Positions 26,112 to 34,660 of a stretch of 64,000 nucleotides of DNA are shown in pieces. The number at the start of each line of letters is the position of its first letter. The stretch's first letter is position 1. The DNA is taken from positions 124,001-188,000 of the forward strand of contig NZ_JAAAPO010000001.1 of assembly GCF_009909235.1 (NCBI RefSeq), read 5' to 3'. The translations under genes and the position numbers were made by a program. Under the pieces are notes generated by a model. The model was not told where the DNA came from. It saw nothing but the letters and a program-made list of their open reading frames with translations, and made no database searches. The DNA comes from Novosphingobium ovatum. GTDB lineage: Bacteria > Pseudomonadota > Alphaproteobacteria > Sphingomonadales > Sphingomonadaceae.

Positions 26112-28039
26112 GTGACATGATGAGCAAGGATAACAGCCCGCAGGTAACGCGGCGCGGGGCGATGCGCGCGGTGGCGGCGGTGGCGGCATCCACCGCGGCC
26201 ACCGGCGCGCTGGCCGCGCAGCCGGGCGAACGCCCCAATATCCTGTGGATCGTGTCAGAGGACAACAATCCCTATGTCGGGGCCTATGGTGACCGGCTGG
26301 CGCATACGCCCACGATCGACGGTTTGGCGAAAAAGGGGCTGTTGTTCCGCAATGTCTATAGCAACGCGCCCGTCTGCGCGCCGTCACGCTTTGGCATTCT
26401 GACGGGGACCTATCCCGAAAGCTGTGCGCCCGCCAACCACATGCGCGCCAACGCCCATTGGCCGCGCGAGCTGAAAACCTATCCCGAACTGCTGCGTCAG
26501 GCGGGCTATTTCGTCAGCAACAACAGCAAGACCGATTACAATTGCGATATCGAGCCAGAGCGGATCTGGGACTTGCAGGGGGGGGCGGGCCATTGGCGCC
26601 GGCGCCCGGCAGGCAAGCCGTTCATGGCCGTGTTCAACCACGAAACCACGCATGAAAGCCGGTTGTTCCAGCCAACGCCGGGCCGCGTCACGCCCGATAT
26701 GGTCAGCCTGCCGCCGTTCCTGCCGGATACGCCCGGCATCCGTCAGGACTTTGCCAGCTATTACAACATGATGGAAAAGATGGACGGGCAATTGGCCGCC
26801 CGGCTGGCCGAATTGGCGGCCGATGGGCTGGCCGATGACACCATCGTCTTCCACTATTCCGACAATGGCGGCGTGCTGCCCCGGTCCAAACGCTATTGCT
26901 ATGACGAAGGCTTGCGCTGCGAGATGGTGGTCTATGTCCCGCCCAAATGGCGCCACCTGATGCCCGCCGCGCCGGGCAGCGAGATCAAGAGCCCGGTCAG
27001 CTTTATCGATCTGGCGCCCACGCTGTTGGCGCTGGCGGGTGTGGCCCAACCCGCCCAGATGCGCGGCCGCCCGTTCCTGGGGGAAAGGGCCGCGCCGCAG
27101 CGCTATGCCTTTGGCATGCGCAACCGCATGGACGAACGCTATGACTTTCAGCGCACCGTCACCGATGGCCGCTGGCGCTATATCCGCAATTACATGCCGC
27201 ACCGCCCGTGGGGGCAGCATCAGGCGTTCGAATGGCTGGCCAAGGGCTATCAGGACTGGGAAACGGCGCATCGCGCAGGGCGGCTGAACGCGGTGCAGGA
27301 CCGGTTCTTCCAGACCAAGCCGTTCGAGGAATTGTACGACCTGCACGCCGACCCGCACGAGATCGCCAATCTGGCCGGCACGCCCGCCCATGCGGCGCAA
27401 CTGGCGCGGCTGCGGGCTGCGCTGGACGCGCATATGGTGGCGATCCATGACAATGGCTTCATCCCCGAAGGCATGGCGGGCGAAGGGCTGGTGGCCAGTC
27501 GCAACGCGGCGATCTATCCGCTGGCGCGGGTGATGGCGGTGGCCGGGGACGCGGCATCGGGGCGCAAGAGTCCGGCCCAACTGGCCGCGCTGTTGCGCGA
27601 TGGCGTGGCGGTGGTGCGCTATTGGGCGGCGATGGGGCTGTTGATCGCGGGGGCGCGCGCCGCGCCGCAAATGGGCGCGATGCAGGCTGCCTTTGCCGCC
27701 GAAACCAGCGACCACGTCCGCATCTGTCTGGCCGAAGCGCTGATCCGCGCCAAGGCGGCGCCCGCCCCGCTGGTGGACTATCTGGCGGCGCAGGTGGCGC
27801 AGCAGGCGGCGTGGCCGTTGCAGCTACAGGCGCTCAACGCGCTGACCTATGTCGGCGAGGCCGCTCGTCCCGCCACCCCGGTGATCGCGCAAGCGGCGCA
27901 AAGCAATCAGGAATATGTCCGCAATGCGGCGCGTTACCTGACCTCGGTGCTGGATGGCAGCTATACGCCTGCCAAGCCGATCTTTGACTATGAACGCATG
28001 ATGCGCCGAATGGCGGCTGGCGAAAAAGGCGTGGCCTGA
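26108..28039 (+). CDS. Sulfatase, S1 family, with Tat signal and helical C-terminal extension (fifth of five)
   Basis: The 643-residue protein has a twin-arginine signal (TRRGAMRAVAAVAAS) near residues 14-28, NILWIVSEDNNPYVGAYG, and Cys90 in CAPSR followed by FGILTGTYPES. That form resembles heparan-N-sulfatase-like bacterial sulfatases. After about residue 480 a repeat-rich alanine/leucine region follows (LAALLRDGVAVVRYWAAMGL and similar helices) that looks like HEAT-type repeats; it may bind the substrate or a partner. The GTG at 26108 overlaps the upstream stop; ATG at 26117 or 26120 could also serve. It ends the operon and converges with lacI. Confidence 0.9.
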   Translation: MSDMMSKDNSPQVTRRGAMRAVAAVAASTAATGALAAQPGERPNILWIVSEDNNPYVGAYGDRLAHTPTIDGLAKKGLLFRNVYSNAPVCAPSRFGILTGTYPESCAPANHMRANAHWPRELKTYPELLRQAGYFVSNNSKTDYNCDIEPERIWDLQGGAGHWRRRPAGKPFMAVFNHETTHESRLFQPTPGRVTPDMVSLPPFLPDTPGIRQDFASYYNMMEKMDGQLAARLAELAADGLADDTIVFHYSDNGGVLPRSKRYCYDEGLRCEMVVYVPPKWRHLMPAAPGSEIKSPVSFIDLAPTLLALAGVAQPAQMRGRPFLGERAAPQRYAFGMRNRMDERYDFQRTVTDGRWRYIRNYMPHRPWGQHQAFEWLAKGYQDWETAHRAGRLNAVQDRFFQTKPFEELYDLHADPHEIANLAGTPAHAAQLARLRAALDAHMVAIHDNGFIPEGMAGEGLVASRNAAIYPLARVMAVAGDAASGRKSPAQLAALLRDGVAVVRYWAAMGLLIAGARAAPQMGAMQAAFAAETSDHVRICLAEALIRAKAAPAPLVDYLAAQVAQQAAWPLQLQALNALTYVGEAARPATPVIAQAAQSNQEYVRNAARYLTSVLDGSYTPAKPIFDYERMMRRMAAGEKGVA

Positions 28040-28090
28040 TCGCGTTGCCCCGCGCCCGGTCTGGCCAGTGGCCGGGCCGGGTTGGGCCGG

Positions 28091-29101
28091 TCAAAAGGCG
28101 TATATGTCCAGACAATGCTGCCGATCGCCATTGGTCGATCCGCGAATGATCAGCTCATGCTGAAAGCTGACCTCGGGCACGCGCTGGTGGATGGCGGCAT
28201 GGACGGCGGCCTGCGCGATCTGCGACACCGGCTGACGCACGGTGGTCAGCGGCGGCCATACCATGCGGGCCAGCGGCGCATCGTCAAAACCGGCCACCGC
28301 CAGATCATCGGGCACGCGAAAGCCCAGCTTGTGCGCCTGTGCCAGCACCCCTGCGGCCATGTCATCGCTGGCGGCAAACACGGCGGTGGGGCGCTGGGGC
28401 AGGGCCAGCATCTCGGTCACGGCGCGCACGCCACCGGCAAAGTTGAAATCGCCACGGATCACCAGATCGGGATCATAGGCAATGCCGGCCGCCGCCAGCG
28501 CCGCGCGATAGCCAACCAGGCGTTCCTCTGACGCGCGGATCGGCAGGGGCGGGGCCACCATGCCGATCCGGGTATGGCCCAAAGCGATCAGATGCTCGAC
28601 CAGCCGGATCGAAATCGGGGCTTCGTGGACGGGGATGACCATGCCGGGGGCGTCGGTGACGCCGGCGATACGCACGATCGGCAGGCCCTGATCGGCCAGC
28701 CCCTGCAAAAAGACCGCATCGTTGCAGAAGGGCGGCGCGACAATCACCGCATCGGGCCGCGAGGCAAAGCGCAGGCTTTCGGCGGCGTTGTAGTTGTCGC
28801 CGCGCCAATCGATGGTTTCGGTCGTGACCTGATAGCCCTGTTCACGGCAGGCCGAGGCCACCGCGATCATCATCCGCGCGATATAGCTGATCCCCGCGCG
28901 CGGCACGATCAGACCGATGATAAAGCTTTTCTGCGCAGCCAACTGTCGCGCCGCCAGCGAGGGGCGATAGCCCAGTTCGCGGATGGCCACCTCGACCCTT
29001 TCGCGCAGATCCTTGCCCACCGAAGGCTCGCCATTGACCACGCGCGCCACGGTTTTGAAGGAAACGCCGGCAAGTTTGGCAACATCCTTGATGGTCGGCA
29101 C
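28091..29101 (-). CDS. LacI-family transcriptional regulator of the sulfatase locus
   Basis: The 336-residue repressor has the N-terminal helix-turn-helix TIKDVAKLAGVSFKTVARVVNG and the hinge helix RPSLAARQLA, then a periplasmic-binding-protein-like sensor domain (about 60-330) for a sugar or small ligand. It sits directly after the sulfatase operon on the opposite strand. Three similar palindromes (19425, 19481 and 29170) suggest that it controls the receptor and sulfatase promoters and its own gene. The inducer is unknown; a released monosaccharide is likely for this family. Confidence 0.93.
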   Translation of the reverse strand: MPTIKDVAKLAGVSFKTVARVVNGEPSVGKDLRERVEVAIRELGYRPSLAARQLAAQKSFIIGLIVPRAGISYIARMMIAVASACREQGYQVTTETIDWRGDNYNAAESLRFASRPDAVIVAPPFCNDAVFLQGLADQGLPIVRIAGVTDAPGMVIPVHEAPISIRLVEHLIALGHTRIGMVAPPLPIRASEERLVGYRAALAAAGIAYDPDLVIRGDFNFAGGVRAVTEMLALPQRPTAVFAASDDMAAGVLAQAHKLGFRVPDDLAVAGFDDAPLARMVWPPLTTVRQPVSQIAQAAVHAAIHQRVPEVSFQHELIIRGSTNGDRQHCLDIYAF

Positions 29102-29156
29102 GAAATGGAGGCCCTTTGGTCAGGCGGCCGCAAGTGGGGGCGCTGAGAAGTTTTCG

Positions 29157-29185
29157 ACCATACGGATTTGCCAGCGTTATCGCAA
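29157..29185 (-). promoter_or_regulatory. lacI promoter with embedded operator
   Basis: On the minus strand TTGCGA (29180-29185) and TATGGT (29157-29162) are spaced by 17 bases. The operator-like GATAACGCTGGC (29170-29181) overlaps the -35 and the spacer and differs from operator 1 at two positions. This is the layout expected for autorepression. Confidence 0.6.
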
Positions 29186-29209
29186 CCATACTGCGTCGGG
29201 GCAGGCATG

Positions 29210-29557
29210 TTACGCCTTGGCGGCGAACTGGTCATAGGCCTCGACGGCCTGGGCTGCGTACATCAGGCTGGGCCCGGCGCCCATATAGATCGCCATGCCC
29301 ATGGTCTCCATCACCTCTTCGCGGGTGGCGCCATGCTTTTGCGCGGCCTGGGCGTGGAACGCCACACAGCCATCGCAGCGGATCGCCACCGCAATACCCA
29401 GCGCGATCAGCTCCTTGGTCCGCGCGTCCAGCGCGCCCTCGGCCGTGGCCGAAGCCGCCATCGCGGAAAAAGCCTTCATCACATCGGGCGCGCCCAGACG
29501 CACTTCCTTGATCGCGCCCGACAGTTCCTTGGCCATCTGCGGCCAGTCCTTGTGCAT
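29210..29557 (-). CDS. Carboxymuconolactone decarboxylase/AhpD-like protein
   Basis: The 115-residue protein has the AhpD-type redox motif CDGC with a following histidine (Cys61, Cys64, His68 in RCDGCVAFHAQAA). Proteins with this motif usually act as alkylhydroperoxidases or disulfide reductases, not as decarboxylases. The ATG at 29557 is the natural family start. It is divergent from the rhodanese-RND-ArsR operon and lies upstream of lacI, 108 bases apart. Shared promoter DNA with the rhodanese operon suggests a thiol or oxidative stress role. Confidence 0.88.
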   Translation of the reverse strand: MHKDWPQMAKELSGAIKEVRLGAPDVMKAFSAMAASATAEGALDARTKELIALGIAVAIRCDGCVAFHAQAAQKHGATREEVMETMGMAIYMGAGPSLMYAAQAVEAYDQFAAKA

Positions 29558-29589
29558 GAGTCGTCTCCGGTGTGTGGTGTAAATCGTGC

Positions 29590-29619
29590 TTGACGAATAT
29601 TCCAAATATCAAATATAAG
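29590..29619 (+). promoter_or_regulatory. Promoter of the rhodanese operon with ArsR-like AT-rich site
   Basis: TTGACG (29590-29595) and TATAAG (29614-29619) are spaced by 18 bases, a good sigma-70-type promoter. The spacer carries the palindrome GAATATTC (29595-29602) and further ATAT blocks at 29606 and 29613. This AT-rich dyad in GC-rich DNA is the kind of site bound by BigR/SqrR-type ArsR repressors, and the operon encodes such a protein. Confidence 0.65.
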
Positions 29620-29670
29620 CAAGGCGTGATTTCGAGGGGCCATCCGGTCCCCGCGCAAAGGAGCGGCACA

Positions 29671-30009
29671 ATGGTTTTCGGTTTTGGCAAAACGTCCCAG
29701 CACCGCGAGATTTCGGCACCCGAACTGGCCCAGATGATCGACGCGGGGGCGGCCATGGTCGTCGATGTGCGCGAGGTGGACGAGTTTGCCGCCGGCCACA
29801 TCCCCGGCGCGGTGAACATGCCGCTCTCGACCTTTCAGGCCAGCCAGTTGCCCGATGCCGGGGGCAAAACGCTGATCCTGAACTGTCTGGGGGGTAAGCG
29901 TTCGGGGATGGCGCTGGACAAATGCGCCGCCGCGCAGGCGGTGGTCGACACCCATCTGGCCGGCGGCTTTGGCGCTTGGGCCAAGGCAGGCTTGCCGGTT
30001 GAGCGTTAA
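29671..30009 (+). CDS. Single-domain rhodanese sulfurtransferase
   Basis: The 112-residue rhodanese moves sulfane sulfur between thiols through a cysteine persulfide. It has VVDVREVDEFAAGHIPGAVN (CH2A-like motif) and the active-site loop CLGGKRS with catalytic Cys72. The ATG at 29671 has AAAGGAG upstream. There is no signal peptide, so it is cytoplasmic. It leads an operon with an RND pump and a two-cysteine ArsR protein, which points to handling of sulfide or persulfides. Confidence 0.93.
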   Translation: MVFGFGKTSQHREISAPELAQMIDAGAAMVVDVREVDEFAAGHIPGAVNMPLSTFQASQLPDAGGKTLILNCLGGKRSGMALDKCAAAQAVVDTHLAGGFGAWAKAGLPVER

Positions 30010-30037
30010 GCGGGCCGGGCGCAACAGGGAGGCGGCG

Positions 30038-31015
30038 ATGCGCAGGGCAAGGGTCATCATCGCGGCATGGATCGCGCCGGTTCTGGCGGTGGCGCTGTCG
30101 GGCTGTGGGCGGGAACAACCCACCACTCCGCCCGCGCGTCAGGCGGTGGCGGGGCCGCGCCTGACCGTGGCCTTGGCCGACACGGCTGATTGGCAAACCG
30201 TCCCGGCCGAGGTGACGTCACAGGATCAGGCGCAGGTGCTGGCGCGCGCGTCCGGCGTGCTATCGGGGTTGAGCGTGCGCGCGGGCGACAGCGTGCGGCG
30301 CGGGCAGGTGATCGGCCGCATCAGCGACAGTCTGGGCGGCGGCAATGCGGCGGGCGCGGCCGCCATGGCACAGGCCGAACTGGCGCAGGCCGAATTGAAG
30401 CGCGTGCGCTTCCTGTATCAGAACGGCGTCTATGCGCAGGCCCGGCTGGATCAGGCCGAGGCGCTGGCCCGGATCGCCCACGCGCAGGTGTCGGGCATCA
30501 GGGCGACTCTGGCGGTGGTGGCCCCCGCCACGGGACGGGTGCTGCGCGCCGATGTGCCGATGGGCGCGCCGGTGGCGCCCGGGGTGGTGGTGGCCACGAT
30601 CACTTCTGGCCCGGTGTTGTTGCGTCTGGACCTGCCCGAAGCGCTGGCCGCGCGGGTGATGCCCGGCGCACAGGTGCGCGTGGCCGATCTGCCCATGCCG
30701 GGCCGCGTGACGCGGGTGTACCCGGCGGTGCAGGCCGGACAGGTACAGGCCGATGTCGCCATCGCCGGGCTGGACGCACGGTTGATCGGGCGGCGCATGG
30801 TGGCGCAGGTGGCGGCGGGCAACACCCGCGCGATCATCGTCCCGCGCGCCTTTGTCACCACGCGCTATGGTCTGGATTATGTCACCATCGTGGCCCGTGA
30901 CGGCAGTGGCGCACAGGTGCCGGTGCAAACCGCGCCCGCGCCTGTGGCCGATGGCCGGGTGCAGATCCTGTCGGGGGTCAATCCCGGCGATGTTCTGGCC
31001 GCTGCTGCGCCATGA
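30038..31015 (+). CDS. RND efflux periplasmic adaptor lipoprotein
   Basis: The 325-residue membrane-fusion protein links an RND pump to an outer-membrane channel. The signal peptide ends in a lipobox (VALSGC), so it is anchored as a lipoprotein. Biotinyl-lipoyl-like halves (ARASGVLSGLSVRAGDSVRRG and VVAPATGRVLRADVPMGAPV) surround a short helical hairpin. A beta-barrel and membrane-proximal domain follow. The next gene overlaps by ATGA. No outer-membrane channel gene is in the operon, so a TolC-type protein elsewhere must serve. Confidence 0.92.
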   Translation: MRRARVIIAAWIAPVLAVALSGCGREQPTTPPARQAVAGPRLTVALADTADWQTVPAEVTSQDQAQVLARASGVLSGLSVRAGDSVRRGQVIGRISDSLGGGNAAGAAAMAQAELAQAELKRVRFLYQNGVYAQARLDQAEALARIAHAQVSGIRATLAVVAPATGRVLRADVPMGAPVAPGVVVATITSGPVLLRLDLPEALAARVMPGAQVRVADLPMPGRVTRVYPAVQAGQVQADVAIAGLDARLIGRRMVAQVAAGNTRAIIVPRAFVTTRYGLDYVTIVARDGSGAQVPVQTAPAPVADGRVQILSGVNPGDVLAAAAP

Positions 31016-34000
31016 GTCTGGGCATATCGGGCCGCATCACCCGCGCCACCATCGCCAGCCCGCTGACGCCGCTGTTCCTGTTGGCGGCGATTCTGGTCGG
31101 GTTGATCGCCACGCTGACCATCCCGCGTGAGGAAGAGCCACAGATCAAGGTGCCGATGGTCGACATCAGCGTCGCGGCCCCCGGCCTGTCGGCGGCCGAC
31201 GGCGTGGAGCTGGTGGCCAAACCGCTGGAAACCATCGTCAAAAGCATCGACGGGGTGGAGCATGTCTATACCCAGGCCGAAGACCACGGCGTTTTGGTGA
31301 CGGCCCGCTTTGCCGTGGGGCAGGACCCCGAGGCCGCCGCCACCCGCATCGACGAAAAGATCAAGGCCAATATCGAGCGCATCCCCACCGGCATCCCCAT
31401 GCCACAGATCACCGTGCGCGGCATTTCCGACGTGCCGATCGTGGTGCTGACGCTGACGCCCAAACACGCCGGTTGGGACGAGCGCGGCCTCTATACGCTG
31501 GCCACCAAGTTGCGCAGCGAAGTGGCCAAGGTGGACGATGTCGGCCTGACCTTTGTCACCGGCGGCGCGCGTGAGGCGATCCGGGTGATCCCCGATCCGG
31601 CGCGGCTGGCCGCGGCGCGGGTGCCGCTCTCCAGCCTGACCGAGGCGATCACACAGGGCGGCCGCGCGTTCCCGGCGGGCGTGTTGCGCGACGGCGGCGC
31701 GGGGCTGGCGGTGACGGCGGGCCTGCCGCTGTCCAGCGCGGACGAGCTGCGGCGGCTGACGCTGCGCTCGGCGGGCGGCGCGCCGGTGCTGCTGGGCGAT
31801 GTGGCGCAGGTGGTGCAGGGCGCGGCCGACGATCAGGCCCACAGCTGGCGCTGGGCGCGCGAGGGGCGGGCGTGGACCATGACGCCTGCCGTCTCGATCG
31901 CCATTGCCAAACGCAACGGGGCCAATGCGGTGGAGGTGTCACAGGCCATCGTCGCGCGGGTGGCAGCCTTGCAGGGGGGGCTGATCCCCGATGGCGTGGC
32001 GGTGAACATCACCCGCAATTACGGCGAAACCGCCAATGACAAGGCGAACGAGCTGATCTTCCATCTGGCGCTGGCCACGGTGTCGATCGTCATCCTGATC
32101 GGCTTTGCCATCGGCTGGCGCGAGGCAGGCGTCACCGCCATCGTCATCCCCACCACCATCATGCTGACCATGTTTGCCTCGCGCATCATGGGCTTTTCGA
32201 TCAACCGGGTGTCGCTGTTCGCGCTGATTTTCTCCATCGGCATTCTGGTGGATGACGCCATCGTGATGATCGAGAACATCGCCCGGCATTGGAGCATGGC
32301 AGATGGCCGAACCCGCCAACAGGCTGCCATCGACGCCGTGGCAGAGGTGGGCAATCCCACGATCATCGCCACGCTGACGGTGGTGGCCGCGCTCTTGCCG
32401 ATGCTGTTCGTCTCGGGGCTGATGGGGCCCTATATGGCGCCGATCCCGATCAATGCCAGCGCGGCGATGGTGTTCAGCTTTTTCGTGGCGGTGGTGATTG
32501 CGCCGTGGCTGATGATCCGTTTCGCGCGCGGCGCCTTGGCGCATGACGGGCATGAGGATGGGGGCCGGCTGGGGGCGATCTATGCCCGTTATGCAGGGCG
32601 CGTCATCGCTACCCGCGCCGGTGCCCGGCGCTTCCTGTGGGGCGTGGGCGTGGCCACGCTGGTGGCTGGCGCGATGTTCTATGTGCAGGCGGTGACGGTC
32701 AAACTGCTGCCCTTTGACAACAAGAGCGAGGTGCAACTGGTGATCGACCTGCCCGAGGGCAGCGCGCTGGAAACCACGCAGCGCGTGGCCGAGCAGGCCG
32801 CCGCCATCGCTCGCCAGATCCCCGAAGTCACCGCGATGGAGGCCTATGCGGGCACGGCCGCACCGTTCAATTTCAACGGTCTGGTGCGGCATTATTTCCT
32901 GCGCGCGCGGCCAGAGATGGGCGATGTGATGGTGGCGCTGGCCCCCAAGGGCGAACGTAGCCGGTCCAGCCACGCCATCGCCGTCGACCTGCGCCAGCGG
33001 TTGCGCGCGGTGGCTTTGCCCACGGGCGGGGTGATCAAGGTGGTCGAAACGCCCCCCGGCCCGCCGGTGCTGGCCACGCTGTTGGCCGAAATCTATGGTC
33101 CGGACGAGGCGACGCGCCAGAAAACCGCCCGCGTGGTCGAACAGATCTTCCGCTCGGTGCCGTTCATCGTCGATACCGACAATTCCTATGGCCAACCGCG
33201 CCCGAGCCTGCGGCTGGTGCCCGATCGCGCGCGGTTGGACCAGTATGGCCTGTCGCAGCGGCAGGTGATGGACAGCATCGCCGCGCTGATGGGTAATCAG
33301 ACGCTGGCCTATGTGCCGCGCGGGGTGGACCGCGATCCCCTGCCGATCGAGATCGGGCTGGATCAGGCGCAGCGCCAATGGAACGGCGCTCTGGCCGCAA
33401 CGCCGGTGGCCGTGGCGCCGGGGGGGCAATTGCTGAGCCTGGGCGAATTGGTCGATGCCCGGCGCGAGGCGGGCGGGCAGGCCATTTTCCGCCGCGATGG
33501 CCGGGGCGCGACGATGGTGATGGCCGATCTGGCGGGCCGATACGAGGCGCCGGTCTATGGCCTGTTGGCGGTCGACCGCGCGATCGAGGCCTATGACTGG
33601 CGCGCGGCCGGTCTGGTCAAACCCGACATCCGCCTGCATGGCCAACCCGCCGACGAAACGCGCGCCAGCCTGTTGTGGGATGGGGAATGGGAGATCACCT
33701 GGGTCACGTTCCGCGACATGGGGGGCGCGTTCATGGTGGCGCTCTTGGCGATCTATGTGCTGGTGGTGGGCCAGTTCGGCAGTTTCAAACTGCCGCTGGT
33801 GATCCTGACGCCCGTGCCGCTGACTTTGATCGGGATTGTGGCGGGGCATATGCTGTTTGGCGCGCCGTTCACCGCCACCAGCATGATCGGCTTTATCGCG
33901 CTGGCGGGGATTATCGTGCGCAATTCGATCCTGCTGGTCGATTTCATCCGCCATGCCGCAACGCCGGGCAAACCGCTGCGCGCCGTATTGATCGAGGCCG

Positions 34001-34209
34001 GGCGCATCCGCGTCAAGCCCATCGCCCTGACGGCCGCCGCCGCGATGATCGGGGCCAGTGTGATCCTCACCGATCCGATCTTTCAGGGGCTGGCGATCTC
34101 TTTGTTGTTTGGTCTGGCGTCCTCGACGCTGCTGACGCTGCTGGTGATCCCGGCGATTTACGTCGTCTTGCGCGACGATGGCATCGCCTTACATGAGGGC
34201 GCATCATGA
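31012..34209 (+). CDS. RND efflux permease
   Basis: The 1065-residue pump has the typical AcrB-type layout: a first helix, a large periplasmic porter domain, helices 2-6, a second periplasmic domain, and helices 8-12. The proton-relay aspartates appear in ILVDDAIVMIEN in helix 4, about residue 410. The start PREEEPQIKVPMVDISVAAPG resembles the group of RND proteins that act on hydrophobic or amphiphilic compounds rather than metals. The second half ends in LFGLASSTLLTLLVIPAIY. Substrate is unknown; its operon with rhodanese and ArsR suggests a sulfur compound or electrophile. Confidence 0.94.
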   Translation: MSLGISGRITRATIASPLTPLFLLAAILVGLIATLTIPREEEPQIKVPMVDISVAAPGLSAADGVELVAKPLETIVKSIDGVEHVYTQAEDHGVLVTARFAVGQDPEAAATRIDEKIKANIERIPTGIPMPQITVRGISDVPIVVLTLTPKHAGWDERGLYTLATKLRSEVAKVDDVGLTFVTGGAREAIRVIPDPARLAAARVPLSSLTEAITQGGRAFPAGVLRDGGAGLAVTAGLPLSSADELRRLTLRSAGGAPVLLGDVAQVVQGAADDQAHSWRWAREGRAWTMTPAVSIAIAKRNGANAVEVSQAIVARVAALQGGLIPDGVAVNITRNYGETANDKANELIFHLALATVSIVILIGFAIGWREAGVTAIVIPTTIMLTMFASRIMGFSINRVSLFALIFSIGILVDDAIVMIENIARHWSMADGRTRQQAAIDAVAEVGNPTIIATLTVVAALLPMLFVSGLMGPYMAPIPINASAAMVFSFFVAVVIAPWLMIRFARGALAHDGHEDGGRLGAIYARYAGRVIATRAGARRFLWGVGVATLVAGAMFYVQAVTVKLLPFDNKSEVQLVIDLPEGSALETTQRVAEQAAAIARQIPEVTAMEAYAGTAAPFNFNGLVRHYFLRARPEMGDVMVALAPKGERSRSSHAIAVDLRQRLRAVALPTGGVIKVVETPPGPPVLATLLAEIYGPDEATRQKTARVVEQIFRSVPFIVDTDNSYGQPRPSLRLVPDRARLDQYGLSQRQVMDSIAALMGNQTLAYVPRGVDRDPLPIEIGLDQAQRQWNGALAATPVAVAPGGQLLSLGELVDARREAGGQAIFRRDGRGATMVMADLAGRYEAPVYGLLAVDRAIEAYDWRAAGLVKPDIRLHGQPADETRASLLWDGEWEITWVTFRDMGGAFMVALLAIYVLVVGQFGSFKLPLVILTPVPLTLIGIVAGHMLFGAPFTATSMIGFIALAGIIVRNSILLVDFIRHAATPGKPLRAVLIEAGRIRVKPIALTAAAAMIGASVILTDPIFQGLAISLLFGLASSTLLTLLVIPAIYVVLRDDGIALHEGAS

Positions 34210-34571
34210 AACCCGCCGACCTGTCCGAACTGAAGGCCAATGCCGCCCATATGGCCGCCCGCCTGAAGGTGATGAGCCACCCTGAACGCCTGTTGATGCT
34301 GTGCCGCATGGACGAGGGCGAGGTGAGCGTGAACGAACTGGTGGCGATGACCGGCCTGTCGCAATCGGGCGTGTCACAGCATCTGGCGCTGTTGCGCGCC
34401 GAGGATCTGGTGCATGTGCGCATCGACGCGCAGATCCGCTGGTACAGTCTGAAGGACCCGGTGGTATCGGGCGTGATCCATGCCATGTGTGCGCTATGCG
34501 CGGCCGGAGTGGTTGGCGATGTGGTGGGGCAGCACGCCGCGCCCGACAGCGCCAGCGCGTCACACCCATAA
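34206..34571 (+). CDS. ArsR-family regulator, BigR/SqrR-like persulfide sensor
   Basis: The 121-residue winged-helix repressor has the recognition helix SQSGVSQHLALLR. One cysteine lies in LLMLCRMDEGEVSV (Cys33) and others near the C-terminal helix in HAMCALC (Cys95 and Cys98). In SqrR and BigR a cysteine pair at these two places forms a polysulfide bridge that releases DNA. The metal-binding motif of true ArsR (CxCxxC) is absent. It overlaps the pump gene by ATGA and probably represses the operon promoter at 29590. Confidence 0.88.
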   Translation: MKPADLSELKANAAHMAARLKVMSHPERLLMLCRMDEGEVSVNELVAMTGLSQSGVSQHLALLRAEDLVHVRIDAQIRWYSLKDPVVSGVIHAMCALCAAGVVGDVVGQHAAPDSASASHP

Positions 34572-34611
34572 AAAAAGCCGCGAGGAGATGAGGGATCCGC
34601 CTCCTCGCGGC
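34569..34611 (-). terminator. Rho-independent terminator of the second receptor gene
   Basis: The perfect 11-base stem GCCGCGAGGAG/CTCCTCGCGGC (34577-34587 with 34601-34611) is followed on the minus strand by seven T (34570-34576). It ends leftward transcription from the receptor gene and may also help stop the rightward arsR transcript; it begins right at the arsR stop codon. Confidence 0.9.
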
Positions 34612-34660
34612 AGTCAACCCGTTGGTCCAGCAGTGCAGGGCTACACCAACGAAAGGGTGA

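Noticed and set aside
31939..33954. Long minus-strand frame opposite the RND pump gene
   Set aside because: Histidine- and arginine-rich translation, no motifs, and the opposite strand is a full-length RND permease.
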